DNA of 64,000 bases from Hydrogenophaga pseudoflava NBRC 102511 (GTDB lineage Bacteria > Pseudomonadota > Gammaproteobacteria > Burkholderiales > Burkholderiaceae_C), in the NCBI RefSeq assembly GCF_001592285.1, contig NZ_BCWQ01000008.1:124001-188000 (forward strand), in the 5' to 3' direction. The first letter of the stretch is position 1. Every line of letters begins with the position of its first letter. This document shows positions 12,492 through 20,002 of this stretch, piece after piece. The notes beneath the pieces were generated by a model that was not told where the DNA came from, made no database searches, and saw nothing but the letters and a program-made list of their open reading frames with translations. The position numbers and the translations under genes were made by a program.

Positions 12492-13742
12492 ATGCTGACC
12501 GATCTGCAGTGCAAGAGCGCTACCTGTCCACCTGACAAGAAGCACGCCCGCTTCTATGACGCCGGGGGGATGTATCTCCAGGTGAGTCCGGCCGGCTCCA
12601 AGCGCTGGTTCTGGAAGTACCGCATTGGCGACAAGGAAAAGCAGCTGGCCCTTGGCAGCTATCCGGCCGTGGGGTTGATGGCTGCCCGCAAGGCCAGGGA
12701 CGCGGCCAAGGTGCTCAAGGACTCCGGGCAAGACCCCGTGTCCGCCCGCCAGGCTGAGCGCAACCCGCCGCCGCCTGTTCCCGATGGTGGCGACAGCTTC
12801 CGCCTGGTGGCCCTGGAGTGGTACCGCATCAAGTCCGGCCAGTGGAGCGACGTTCACGCCGAACGCATGCACCGCCAGTTCGAACGCGACCTGTTCCCCT
12901 GGATCGGTGACAGGGGAATTGCCAGCATCACCCGCGTCGAGCTGCTGGCCTGCCTTCGCAAGATCGAGGAGCGTGGCGCCATCGAGACCGCCGACCGGGC
13001 GTTGATGCTGTGCGGCCAGGTGTGGCGCTACGCCATGGCCACCGGCCGCACCGACAAGGATGTGACCATCGGCATCAAGGATGCGCTCACGCCCTACCGT
13101 GGCAAGCACTTCGCAGCTATCACGGAGCCCGCTGACCTGGGGACTCTGTTGCGAGCCATCCAAGCCTATCGGGGCGGTCCCATCGTGCGCGCCGCCCTGC
13201 AGCTCGCGCCCATGCTGTTCCAGCGCCCGGGCGAGCTGCGCGGCGCCGCCTGGGGAGAAATGGACCTGGACGGCGCGCTGTGGACGATCCCCGCCATGCG
13301 GATGAAGCGGAACAAGGAAGGGAAGGAGCACGGGGAAGCACACCTGGTGCCTCTGCCTCGCCAGGCCGTGGAGATCCTGCGCGAGCTGCACCGCTACACC
13401 GGACACCATGCGCTGGTGTTCCCTGGGGAGCGGGGCAAGGGACGCCCGATATCCGAAAACTCGGTGCGCACGGCCCTGATCTCCATGGGCTACACGCCCG
13501 ACAAACAGACCTGGCACGGCTTCCGGGCGACGGCCCGCACCATGCTGGCGGAGCGCCTGGAGTTCGACCCGCTAGTGATCGAGGCGCAGCTCGCCCACGG
13601 GGTGCGCGATGCCAACGGCCGGGCCTACAACCGCACCACCTACCTGGCCCAGCGCACAGCGATGATGCAGGCGTGGGCGGACTACCTGGACAAGCTCAAG
13701 GCCGGCGCCGACGTGGTGAAGATGGTCCGTCGTGCCCGTTGA
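12492..13742 (+). CDS. int: P4-type tyrosine integrase
   Basis: 416 residues from the ATG at 12492. The frame is open upstream, but GGAGG about 9 bp before this ATG and the family N-terminus MLTDLQCKSATCPP choose it. Domains: an N-terminal DUF4102-type arm-binding region (about 1-90, FYDAGGMYLQVSPAGSKRW), a SAM-like core-binding region (about 100-190) and a catalytic domain with Arg245 (QRPGEL), His342-x-x-Arg345 (WHGFR), a later LAHG, and Tyr379 (AYNR) as nucleophile. It catalyses insertion at, and excision from, the ssrA 3' end. Lying directly beside attL is typical for this family. Confidence 0.93.
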   Translation: MLTDLQCKSATCPPDKKHARFYDAGGMYLQVSPAGSKRWFWKYRIGDKEKQLALGSYPAVGLMAARKARDAAKVLKDSGQDPVSARQAERNPPPPVPDGGDSFRLVALEWYRIKSGQWSDVHAERMHRQFERDLFPWIGDRGIASITRVELLACLRKIEERGAIETADRALMLCGQVWRYAMATGRTDKDVTIGIKDALTPYRGKHFAAITEPADLGTLLRAIQAYRGGPIVRAALQLAPMLFQRPGELRGAAWGEMDLDGALWTIPAMRMKRNKEGKEHGEAHLVPLPRQAVEILRELHRYTGHHALVFPGERGKGRPISENSVRTALISMGYTPDKQTWHGFRATARTMLAERLEFDPLVIEAQLAHGVRDANGRAYNRTTYLAQRTAMMQAWADYLDKLKAGADVVKMVRRAR

Positions 13743-13787
13743 ATTGCCCGGCCGCAGTCCTTCGGCGGTGATTTTTCTGGAGAACAA

Positions 13788-13892
13788 CCGGGGCACCGGG
13801 GCAAAACCGCTGAAAGTGAGGATTTATGCGGGTTTCGAATGGGGCCGGGTACCGGGGCAGAACCGGGGCAGAACCGGGGCGAAATAGGGGCA
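13788..13892. repeat. Left iteron cluster, CCGGGGCA repeats
   Basis: The 386 bp between integrase and the next gene has no convincing CDS. It holds CCGGGGCA at 13788, 13796, 13852 and 13863, plus variants CCGGGGCG at 13874 and TAGGGGCA at 13885, all in one orientation; 13852-13880 has an 11 bp spacing. The same 8-mer in opposite orientation clusters at 28945-29105. Candidate replication-protein binding sites. Confidence 0.6.
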
Positions 13893-14128
13893 AACATAGA
13901 AGGAAGAGGACGAAGCTCACTTATTGGAGGAGAGTTTCCAGCCTCTTTTCTGACTTCACTGGATGCCTTCGTACCGCATTGGAAGGCGGTGCAACAGCGC
14001 GGAAAAAAGAAACCCTCCGCCACCCCTGTTTCCAGCCGAAGCGCAGCGAATCGGGCACCGTCGCACGGCCCGGACACGTGTCCACTCGGTTTCTTCAATG
14101 CCAGAATGGCAACAGGAGGAAAAGCGAT

Positions 14129-14656
14129 ATGCCAGCGGAAACCTGTCTCAAGTGTGGCCACGTCAACCCGCATGCCACCGGATCAGAAACAGAGGCCTGT
14201 CCCCAGTGTGGCGCGATCTACTCGCGTGTGAAGGCGGCTGCGGCTGCCGGTAAGCCGGTGCGGCCCTCGCGAGCTGTGGACTCAGGTTTCCAGCAGGCCA
14301 CTGAAGCGCCTGCGCCAACGCCAAGCAAGCCGGCGACTCCCGCCCAGCGCAAACCCTTTTCAAGGGTGCGCTATGTTGAGTCGCTGCGCGGTGACACCAA
14401 CTATCCGGCCTTCAGGACAGTGGTGCGTTTTGGTCTGTTCTTCGGCTACTTGCTGGCCGTGTGCGCGTTGATCGGTGGCGCCATTACTGCGTTCAGAACG
14501 GAAGGCACTTTCTGGCACCTCTTGATCGGGGCCGGCGCAGGGGCCTTGCTCTACCTGCTGACGCGCCTTTGGTTCGAGCTGACGGTGATGATCGTTGACA
14601 TTGCCGACGCCAGCGTGAGGACTGCTGAGAACAGCGAGCCCAAGACGGGCAGTTGA
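14129..14656 (+). CDS. Zinc-ribbon membrane protein of unknown function
   Basis: 175 residues from an ATG preceded by a strong AGGAGG. An N-terminal zinc-ribbon-like pair CLKC (Cys6, Cys9) and CPQC (Cys24, Cys27) is followed by an Ala/Pro-rich linker (about 36-75) and two hydrophobic helices (about 98-122 and 130-148), then a short polar tail. It probably sits in the inner membrane with the ribbon in the cytoplasm. It is upstream of the strong leader promoter and so outside the main early operon. The longer open frame starting at 13826 runs through the iteron repeats and was not used. Function unknown. Confidence 0.7.
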   Translation: MPAETCLKCGHVNPHATGSETEACPQCGAIYSRVKAAAAAGKPVRPSRAVDSGFQQATEAPAPTPSKPATPAQRKPFSRVRYVESLRGDTNYPAFRTVVRFGLFFGYLLAVCALIGGAITAFRTEGTFWHLLIGAGAGALLYLLTRLWFELTVMIVDIADASVRTAENSEPKTGS

Positions 14657-14662
14657 AGGCTG

Positions 14663-14692
14663 TTGACAGCGGCGCCGGCCAGCGTCTATAGT
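14663..14692 (+). promoter_or_regulatory. Strong sigma-70-type promoter of the island's leader and early operon
   Basis: A perfect -35 TTGACA (14663-14668) and a -10 TATAGT (14687-14692, 5 of 6) are separated by 18 bp. It starts 7 bp after the stop of the zinc-ribbon gene and faces the small-gene operon. Expected start point about 14699. Confidence 0.7.
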
Positions 14693-14698
14693 TCGTGC

Positions 14699-14963
14699 AA
14701 CCCGAAAGGGCCGGTGCTTCAAAACACCTTGGATAAGCGGTGCAGCCTCCCCGTCAGTGAGGTTTTGTCACGTCTGAACACTTGGGCCGCTGCCCCTGCA
14801 GCGCCCGCCGAATGGGCCTCCTGGCCCGTTGAGGGTTTTGGGCGGGATGGCCTCAGTGGCAACACCTGGCGCACGGCTTATCCCGTGTTTTGAACATCCC
14901 GTCCACCCGATCCGCTTCAAAACGGCGCGGGTGGTTTCAAGTCTCGATAAGGAGCCTGAAGCC
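14699..14963 (+). ncRNA. Structured leader, candidate P4/C4-type antisense immunity RNA
   Basis: This gene-free 265 nt follows the strong promoter. TTCAAAAC occurs at 14718-14725 and 14916-14923; its exact complement GTTTTGAA lies between them at 14887-14894. Pairing of the first and middle segments extends: GGATAAGC (14731-14738) complements GCTTATCC (14876-14883), giving an imperfect pairing of about 24 bp. Inside are further hairpins, for example CGCTGC/GCAGCG around 14789-14804 and GGGCC/GGCCC near 14814-14827. In P4 and P1, a processed leader RNA holds a middle segment complementary to flanking targets and blocks expression of downstream genes. The match here is architectural; no sequence family was assigned. 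Confidence 0.5.
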
Positions 14964-15203
14964 ATGACCACGGTCATCACCCTGGCCAGCCGCCGCGCTG
15001 CGCCCACCATCCCGCCCGCATCGCTGGAAACCATCCAGCTCCACGCCCAAGCGCACAACGCGCTGTCCACGGCGCTGCACTACCTGTCGCAGCCCGACTG
15101 CACCCCCGAGCAGCTGCAGACTGCTACGGCCCGCGCTGTGCGCGGAGCCACGCTGTTGAAGCGCGCCAGCGCTGCCGCTACCATCAACCGCACGGAGGGC
15201 TGA
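14964..15203 (+). CDS. Small hypothetical protein of the island early operon
   Basis: 79 residues from the ATG at 14964, preceded by AAGGAG at good spacing. The frame extends upstream into the leader, but the Shine-Dalgarno decides this start. The protein is Ala- and Thr-rich and mostly helical. The segment LHAQAHNALSTALHYLSQPDCTP suggests a short helical bundle. No family recognised. It is the first gene after the proposed immunity leader. Confidence 0.6.
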   Translation: MTTVITLASRRAAPTIPPASLETIQLHAQAHNALSTALHYLSQPDCTPEQLQTATARAVRGATLLKRASAAATINRTEG

Positions 15204-15206
15204 GCC

Positions 15207-15530
15207 ATGGACAAGATCGTCAACCTGCAGGCCAATGGAAAACCTGTTGACCTGACCCCTCCGGCTGTTGGGAACTGGCGGCAACAGGCCGGCGCGGCGC
15301 CTGTGCTGATCGTCAACCCCCTGGCCTCGCTCCACCAGCGCACCGCGCTGGCCTGGGTGACCGCCAGCGACACCCTGAGCATTCTCGAAGCCAGCCACGC
15401 AGCCCACGGCAACGACCCTGGCAACGACCGCGCCATGCTGTCCGTGGTCATCGAGCGCATGCACCAGCTCGAACGCTTGCTGAACGACATGGGCGACCGC
15501 ACCGCCGATCTGGAAGGCGGTGCAGCATGA
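15207..15530 (+). CDS. Small hypothetical protein
   Basis: 107 residues, starting 3 bp after the previous stop, with GGAGGG ahead of the ATG. A mixed N-terminal part is followed by a helical C-terminal half with an acidic end. Its stop overlaps the next start (ATGA, 15527-15530). Function unknown. Confidence 0.6.
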   Translation: MDKIVNLQANGKPVDLTPPAVGNWRQQAGAAPVLIVNPLASLHQRTALAWVTASDTLSILEASHAAHGNDPGNDRAMLSVVIERMHQLERLLNDMGDRTADLEGGAA

Positions 15531-15889
15531 GCACTGAAAACGCGTTGCAGCGCGCCAATTCCGTCGCGGTCGAAGCAAGGAACCACCCAAACATTGACGA
15601 ACTGCGCAGCACGCTGGCGCTGGTGGACAACATTTCCCAAGACGCCTTCAAACGCATCAAGGCACTGTGCGCAGTGACTTTGCTTGCCATGGAGCAACGG
15701 GATCACCCGCTTGACATGGAGCACGTGGCTCAGGTCTTGACGCAGATCGAACAGGCTTCTGACGAAGCAGAAGGCATCATCAATCACACGGCTGAAAACC
15801 ACGGTTGCCAGTACGAGGACGAGCGGTGGGTCAGGCGTGTAAATGCGCGCCGTGCTTGGCGCGACCAGGATGGCCGGGGGGCGTTATGA
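15527..15889 (+). CDS. Small hypothetical protein, helical
   Basis: 120 residues, coupled by ATGA overlaps at both ends (15527-15530 and 15886-15889). It is helix-rich (DNISQDAFKRIKALCAVTLL) with a charged, Arg-rich C-terminus. No recognised family. The middle of this protein and the neighbouring small genes have similar size and composition, so they may share an origin; similarity is too weak to assert by eye. Confidence 0.6.
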   Translation: MSTENALQRANSVAVEARNHPNIDELRSTLALVDNISQDAFKRIKALCAVTLLAMEQRDHPLDMEHVAQVLTQIEQASDEAEGIINHTAENHGCQYEDERWVRRVNARRAWRDQDGRGAL

Positions 15890-16173
15890 GCACGAAGAAG
15901 ACTCAACCCGAGGCGCTAACCCCGCGCCAGGTGACCATGGTGTTTGCTGAGATCGCATTTACCGCCAGCGCCTTGGGTGCCGTGCTGGGCATCCTGGAAG
16001 TGGACGGAGCGAACGACGACAGCGAACGCGAAGCACTGACGACGGCGGCCGTGATCATCAACAAGCGCATTGGCCTGCTGGCTGAGCTGTACGGTGAGCG
16101 CTGCGGGGAGCTGCGGCCTATCCTGGTCAAGGGTGTGGACGAATGGTTGATGCCAAGGAACTTCAAGCCCTGA
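15886..16173 (+). CDS. Small hypothetical protein
   Basis: 95 residues from the ATG at 15886 inside the previous gene's stop. Predicted helical throughout, with a hydrophobic FAEIAFTASALGAVLGILE stretch near residue 20 that is short and interrupted by charges, so probably a soluble helix. Function unknown. Last of four tightly packed genes. Confidence 0.6.
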   Translation: MSTKKTQPEALTPRQVTMVFAEIAFTASALGAVLGILEVDGANDDSEREALTTAAVIINKRIGLLAELYGERCGELRPILVKGVDEWLMPRNFKP

Positions 16174-16198
16174 CGCAGCGAACTGGTAGGCCGCTTTT

Positions 16199-16696
16199 AT
16201 GAGTCGCGATACCGCCCTGTCAGTCGTCGATGCGATTGGGTTTGATCAGGTTGCAATCCGCCATGCCGTTGATGCTCTGCGATCCGGGGACCTGACCAAG
16301 TGCAGACAGCCCGAGCTGTTGCATGTGGTGAAGGTTCTTGAATGGATCGTAAAGGCTGACTATTCGCTTGACGGAAACCTTGGGGCGTTCATCCTGGCCT
16401 TGGCAGACATGCGCAATGGTGCAATGTCACCGACACCTGCGACAGAAGTTGCTCAGGCGGTTTCTGATCATCTAGGGTTCGGGCAAGCGTGGCGCGAAGA
16501 GGTTGCTTCATGCCTCAGTGCCAACAAGTCACCTGCGGGCTATCGCCGTGTCGTTGACAGGCTCATGAAGAAATACGGCTTGAAGCAGGCCGACGCCATT
16601 CGTTGCGTAGCTGATGAGGCAGGGCTTAAAGAGGAGAGCGTGAAGAAATCTCTTCAGCGCTACAGAAGAACTCAAGCCAAGTCCACACCGAAATAG
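16199..16696 (+). CDS. Hypothetical protein with a basic C-terminal helix
   Basis: 165 residues, 25 bp after the previous gene and without a clear Shine-Dalgarno. The C-terminal third (YGLKQADAIRCVADEAGLKE then a Lys/Arg-rich tail) reads like a helix-turn-helix-sized element, so DNA binding is possible. Nothing firmer is visible. It is followed by a 134 bp gap with two operator-like palindromes. Confidence 0.55.
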   Translation: MSRDTALSVVDAIGFDQVAIRHAVDALRSGDLTKCRQPELLHVVKVLEWIVKADYSLDGNLGAFILALADMRNGAMSPTPATEVAQAVSDHLGFGQAWREEVASCLSANKSPAGYRRVVDRLMKKYGLKQADAIRCVADEAGLKEESVKKSLQRYRRTQAKSTPK

Positions 16697-16721
16697 TTAC
16701 GCGACAAGGGGGACAAAAGAA

Positions 16722-16742
16722 GGTCAGATTCTGAATCTGTCC
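16722..16742. promoter_or_regulatory. Operator-like inverted repeat upstream of alpA
   Basis: CAGATTC-T-GAATCTG is a perfect 7+1+7 inverted repeat (16725-16739), extended by GG/CC on the outside with one mismatched pair. It lies about 90 bp before the AlpA gene and could bind a dimeric regulator. Inference from symmetry only. Confidence 0.4.
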
Positions 16743-16800
16743 ACTTTCGCGAACCCGCGTCGGTTTGCACAGTTCGCTCCAGCATCGCATGCCACCCGAG

Positions 16801-16814
16801 TGCATGCGCATGCA
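16801..16814. promoter_or_regulatory. Perfect 14 bp palindrome upstream of alpA
   Basis: TGCATGCGCATGCA reads the same on both strands and ends 16 bp before the AlpA ATG, close to the ribosome-binding region (ACGGAGTGATCT). It may be an autoregulatory operator. Confidence 0.4.
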
Positions 16815-16830
16815 TCTAACGGAGTGATCT

Positions 16831-17121
16831 ATGCACCTTGTCAATCCAACGCCACCGGCCTCGCCGGTTACCCCGGATCGGCTGTTGCCGACCGATGAAA
16901 CCTGTTCCCGCGTCGGCGGCGTGTCCAAGTCCACGCTTCTGGCCTGGGTTCGGGAAGGCACCTTTCCCGCGCCGATCCCCTTGACCCCTGGGGGGACTCG
17001 CGTGGCGTTCCTCGAATCGCAGGTGAACGCCTGGATTCAACAGCGTGCACAGGTGGCCGCGCAGCTGGGGACGGCCGGCAGAGCCAAGAGCCCGAACCCG
17101 CGTGCGAGGGCTACCCAATGA
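16831..17121 (+). CDS. AlpA-family regulator / excisionase
   Basis: 96 residues. A MerR-like winged-helix segment spans about 17-62: a pattern of RLLPTDETCSRVGGVSKSTL then WVREGTFPAPIPL and FLESQVNAWI, the signature of phage AlpA proteins. In P4-like elements this family (for example Vis) directs excision and regulates the integrase or late genes. The start has CGGAG 9 bp upstream. The stop overlaps the next ATG (17118-17121). Confidence 0.85.
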   Translation: MHLVNPTPPASPVTPDRLLPTDETCSRVGGVSKSTLLAWVREGTFPAPIPLTPGGTRVAFLESQVNAWIQQRAQVAAQLGTAGRAKSPNPRARATQ

Positions 17122-17510
17122 CCAGCCCCGATCAAACCCCGGCAGCGCTGCCGGTGCCTCTGCCTGAGCCATTGGCCGCATGGGTGCGCCACCTGGCCAT
17201 TCAGAAGGTGCTTGGAGCGTCACCGAACCGGGACAACCGGGTTTTGTGGAGCTGCAGCTTCCCCTTGCCGGGTATGGGCAACGACGTGTCCGTCGAGGTG
17301 TTGCCGACGTTGGTGCTTCGCGTGCGCAACCGCGTATCGGGCGAGGTGTTCATGCAGACCGAGCCGGCTTCCTTCGGCCCGCTCGCGCCCAACAGCAAGA
17401 CCCTGGCCGAGCGGTTCGAACAGTGGTGCGCTGAGCGCCGGGGCGAGACGGTTCCCGCAGACGCTGAGAGCGCAGAGGCGCGCCAGGCAGAGGAAGGCGG
17501 GCAGTCATGA
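17118..17510 (+). CDS. Hypothetical protein (paralogue of the next gene)
   Basis: 130 residues, coupled to alpA and to the next gene by 4 bp overlaps. Residues about 43-110 can be aligned by eye to the next protein: LWSCSF versus VWSARM, LVLRVRNRVSGEVFMQTEP versus GVLRARDTETDEILVQSKP, then ERFEQWCAERRGE versus EAVKAWAAHRERE. The C-terminus is acidic and low-complexity. No known family. Confidence 0.6.
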   Translation: MTSPDQTPAALPVPLPEPLAAWVRHLAIQKVLGASPNRDNRVLWSCSFPLPGMGNDVSVEVLPTLVLRVRNRVSGEVFMQTEPASFGPLAPNSKTLAERFEQWCAERRGETVPADAESAEARQAEEGGQS

Positions 17511-17878
17511 GCCAGACCGGAAAAGACGCCCCGCACCTGGAGAAGCTGGCCCAGTTCATCGCCTCCACGCTGCTGCACAAGGCGGCTCGGGAGTTCGATC
17601 TCCATACCGATGGTGGTCTCTATGACCCGGTGGTCTGGAGCGCTCGCATGCGCTACTTCAACGGCTTCGGCCTCCGCGTCGTCGCGGAGCGGACGCTTTG
17701 CGGTGTGCTGCGAGCACGCGACACGGAGACCGACGAGATCCTGGTGCAAAGCAAGCCCTTCGACTTCACGGCAATCGACACCGACGCGCCCCTGGTCGAG
17801 GAGGCCGTGAAGGCATGGGCGGCCCACCGTGAGCGTGAGCGGCGCGCCCCCATCGTGACGGAAGGCGACGCCCAATGA
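17507..17878 (+). CDS. Hypothetical protein (paralogue of the previous gene)
   Basis: 123 residues, with ATGA overlaps on both sides. It shares the core pattern described for the preceding gene, suggesting a tandem duplication that has diverged. The core is predicted as beta-strands followed by an amphipathic helix. Function unknown. Confidence 0.6.
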   Translation: MSQTGKDAPHLEKLAQFIASTLLHKAAREFDLHTDGGLYDPVVWSARMRYFNGFGLRVVAERTLCGVLRARDTETDEILVQSKPFDFTAIDTDAPLVEEAVKAWAAHRERERRAPIVTEGDAQ

Positions 17879-18207
17879 GCGGCACTCAAACGAAACAGAA
17901 CGCAAAGGCGCGGCAAGTGCCTGCGCTGTGCCAGGGGCCGCGCTACTTCGATCCGAGCACGTTGACCGAGGAAGAAGCGGGCGATCTGTGGACACGCTGC
18001 ATGGCCGCGATAGCTGCGGGCCAGAGAGAACGCCGGGTGCCGGGTCTCATCCGCGTGCGGCACAGGCCTGCTGAGCTGATCACGCTCTATGGCCGAACCG
18101 GCCGGCTTGAGCGCTTCTGGCTGCGCACTTTGGCTTTCAACCACCTGGTGATCGTCGGCAACCGTGAAGGCCTTCTGCCTCTTGACGTGGGGTCCATCCA
18201 TGGATGA
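17875..18207 (+). CDS. Small hypothetical protein, basic
   Basis: 110 residues starting in the previous stop. It is rich in Arg in the middle (GQRERRVPGLIRVRHRPAE) and has no transmembrane or enzyme motif. The segment EEEAGDLWTRCMAAIAAGQ is helical. No family recognised. Confidence 0.55.
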   Translation: MSGTQTKQNAKARQVPALCQGPRYFDPSTLTEEEAGDLWTRCMAAIAAGQRERRVPGLIRVRHRPAELITLYGRTGRLERFWLRTLAFNHLVIVGNREGLLPLDVGSIHG

Positions 18208-18556
18208 GCAACAGAAAGCCTCAATAGACGCCATCGTGGCCTATCACTCCGATCTGCTGGCGCAGGCGCTCAAGGCGCGCGAGCGGTACGAGGCCACCGG
18301 GGAGCTGACACCGCAGAGCGAGGCACCGCACCTGATTGCCGCTTGGCATGCGGCAGCCGCAGCAGTGAAGTACGCCAAGCAGTTGACCCCCAAGGTCAGC
18401 GACTTACCAAAGCGCTTCGAGTGGATAGGCCAGGACTTTCTGTTGGTGTTCACGCCCCACAAGACGGTCGAGATCGCCACGAACAACCCGCTCAACAGCA
18501 TCAATCTTTGCTACGGCATCGAAGGCTGGATTGATCCGATGAAGGTCACTCGCTAG
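18200..18556 (+). CDS. Small hypothetical protein
   Basis: 118 residues from the ATG at 18200, overlapping the previous gene by 8 bp. An alternative start at 18164 would add 12 residues. An N-terminal helical part (KASIDAIVAYHSDLLAQALK) is followed by a possible small beta domain. Function unknown. It ends the run of small genes before the structural-type genes. Confidence 0.55.
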   Translation: MDEQQKASIDAIVAYHSDLLAQALKARERYEATGELTPQSEAPHLIAAWHAAAAAVKYAKQLTPKVSDLPKRFEWIGQDFLLVFTPHKTVEIATNNPLNSINLCYGIEGWIDPMKVTR

Positions 18557-18602
18557 GCCGGGTGAGAACGGACTCCACCTCACACAACCAATTTTCTGAA
18601 AC

Positions 18603-19961
18603 ATGAACACACCTCACACCCATTCGGCTGAACATGGGCACGCCGCAGCCCTGCAAACCCTTTTCCCGGGCCGCCTGGCCGCCATGGACGTGGCAGGCGT
18701 CCGCGCCACGATCGACGAGTTCCTGGCGCGCCGCGAGACCTACACCGGCCCCTTGGAAGCGCCCACGGCCCGCGCCGGCCTGATGCCCGGTCAGGGCGCC
18801 AATGGCGTGTCCTATCAGGTGCTGGCCGGCGGCGTGGCCCGCATCGAGTGGGATGGCCCGATGGGGCAGCGCCCTCACTTCCTGGCGCGGCTGTTTCTGG
18901 GGTACGTGGATACGTCAGAGATCACGGCGGCGGTTCAGGCTGCTGCGAGTGATCCGGCCGTGCGATCAATCCTGATGGTGGTCAGCAGCCCAGGCGGGGC
19001 GGTGCCTGGCGTTGCGGAGCTGGCCGAAGTCGTTGCCGAGGCGTCGCGCTCAAAGCCCGTGGTCGCAGTGACCGATGGACTGCTGGCCAGCGCTGCCTAT
19101 TGGGCTGTCAGCGGTGCCAGCTCGGTCTATGGCAGTGGCCCGACTGTGCAGGTCGGCAGCGTGGGTGTGGTGAGTGTGCACGTCTACTCGCCGCGCACCG
19201 ATGGTTCGGTGGTGACCGAGATCACAGCCGGCAAGTTCAAGAGGATGGCCAGTGCCGCCCAACCCTTGAGCGGCGATGGAAAGGCCTATCTGCAGGAAAT
19301 GGTCGATCACCTGGCATCGGTGTTCATCAATGGGGTAGCCAAAGGCCGCAACCTGGCCCCGTCTGCCGTGGCTGCTCAAGAGGCCCGCGTCTACATCGGC
19401 CAGCAGGCGGTGGACGCTGGGCTGCTGGACGGCTTTGCCACGGCCAGCAGCTTGGAAAAGCAGTTGGCTGCCGACCCGTCGAGGTTCATGCGCCGCAAGG
19501 CAGGTGGTGGCGCATCGGGTACACCGGCCCGCGCCAGCGCGTCAACCACCTGGCCGCCCAAGCTGCAACCCGTGGTGTCCGCCCCGGTGACCCCGGCCGC
19601 GCTGTTGGAGCAGACGGGCCAGGCCGAAGAAGACATGCGCGCCGACGCTGCGGAGATCGTGCGCCTGCACCGGCTGAGAACAGGCCGGATGCCCATCGTT
19701 ATGAACAGCTGGAAAGCCTGGGAGCAAGCGGGCGCCGCGCGTGCCCGTCAGGACGGCTGTACCTTGCTTGAAGGCATCAAGCGCGAGGGCTATCTCCACC
19801 CCTATGTGAGTACGCCCGACTCGCCCAAGCGCGGTGCGGCTGGCGTCAAGCCGACGCTGCAACTCTCCAAACAGCAGATCGCGGAGCGCGCTGCCGCGTG
19901 GGCTCAGTTCAAAGGCATCGGCGTTGTCGAGGCCTGCAAGTGGCTCGGGGTTCGCTTCTGA
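18603..19961 (+). CDS. Phage-type S49 serine peptidase with a C-terminal extension
   Basis: 452 residues. Residues about 70-290 form a SppA/ClpP-fold S49 protease: SSPGGAVPG (about 128-136), nucleophile Ser163 (LLASAAYW) and general-base Lys in AGKFKRM (probably Lys213). Lambda-like phages use this family (protein C) to process the prohead and scaffold. Residues about 315-452 are an extra region I cannot assign. It does not look like the usual scaffold extension; it includes RMPIVMNSWKAWEQAG and a final helical part. No portal or capsid gene is nearby, so the usual substrate is absent. It leads the block of phage assembly genes. Confidence 0.8.
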   Translation: MNTPHTHSAEHGHAAALQTLFPGRLAAMDVAGVRATIDEFLARRETYTGPLEAPTARAGLMPGQGANGVSYQVLAGGVARIEWDGPMGQRPHFLARLFLGYVDTSEITAAVQAAASDPAVRSILMVVSSPGGAVPGVAELAEVVAEASRSKPVVAVTDGLLASAAYWAVSGASSVYGSGPTVQVGSVGVVSVHVYSPRTDGSVVTEITAGKFKRMASAAQPLSGDGKAYLQEMVDHLASVFINGVAKGRNLAPSAVAAQEARVYIGQQAVDAGLLDGFATASSLEKQLAADPSRFMRRKAGGGASGTPARASASTTWPPKLQPVVSAPVTPAALLEQTGQAEEDMRADAAEIVRLHRLRTGRMPIVMNSWKAWEQAGAARARQDGCTLLEGIKREGYLHPYVSTPDSPKRGAAGVKPTLQLSKQQIAERAAAWAQFKGIGVVEACKWLGVRF

Positions 19962-20002
19962 CCTCCACACATTCACGTTCACCAATCCAACGAAAGAACA
20001 CC

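Noticed and set aside
13826..14128. Upstream extension of the zinc-ribbon gene
   Set aside because: It would be translated from iteron repeats, and a strong AGGAGG selects the ATG at 14129.
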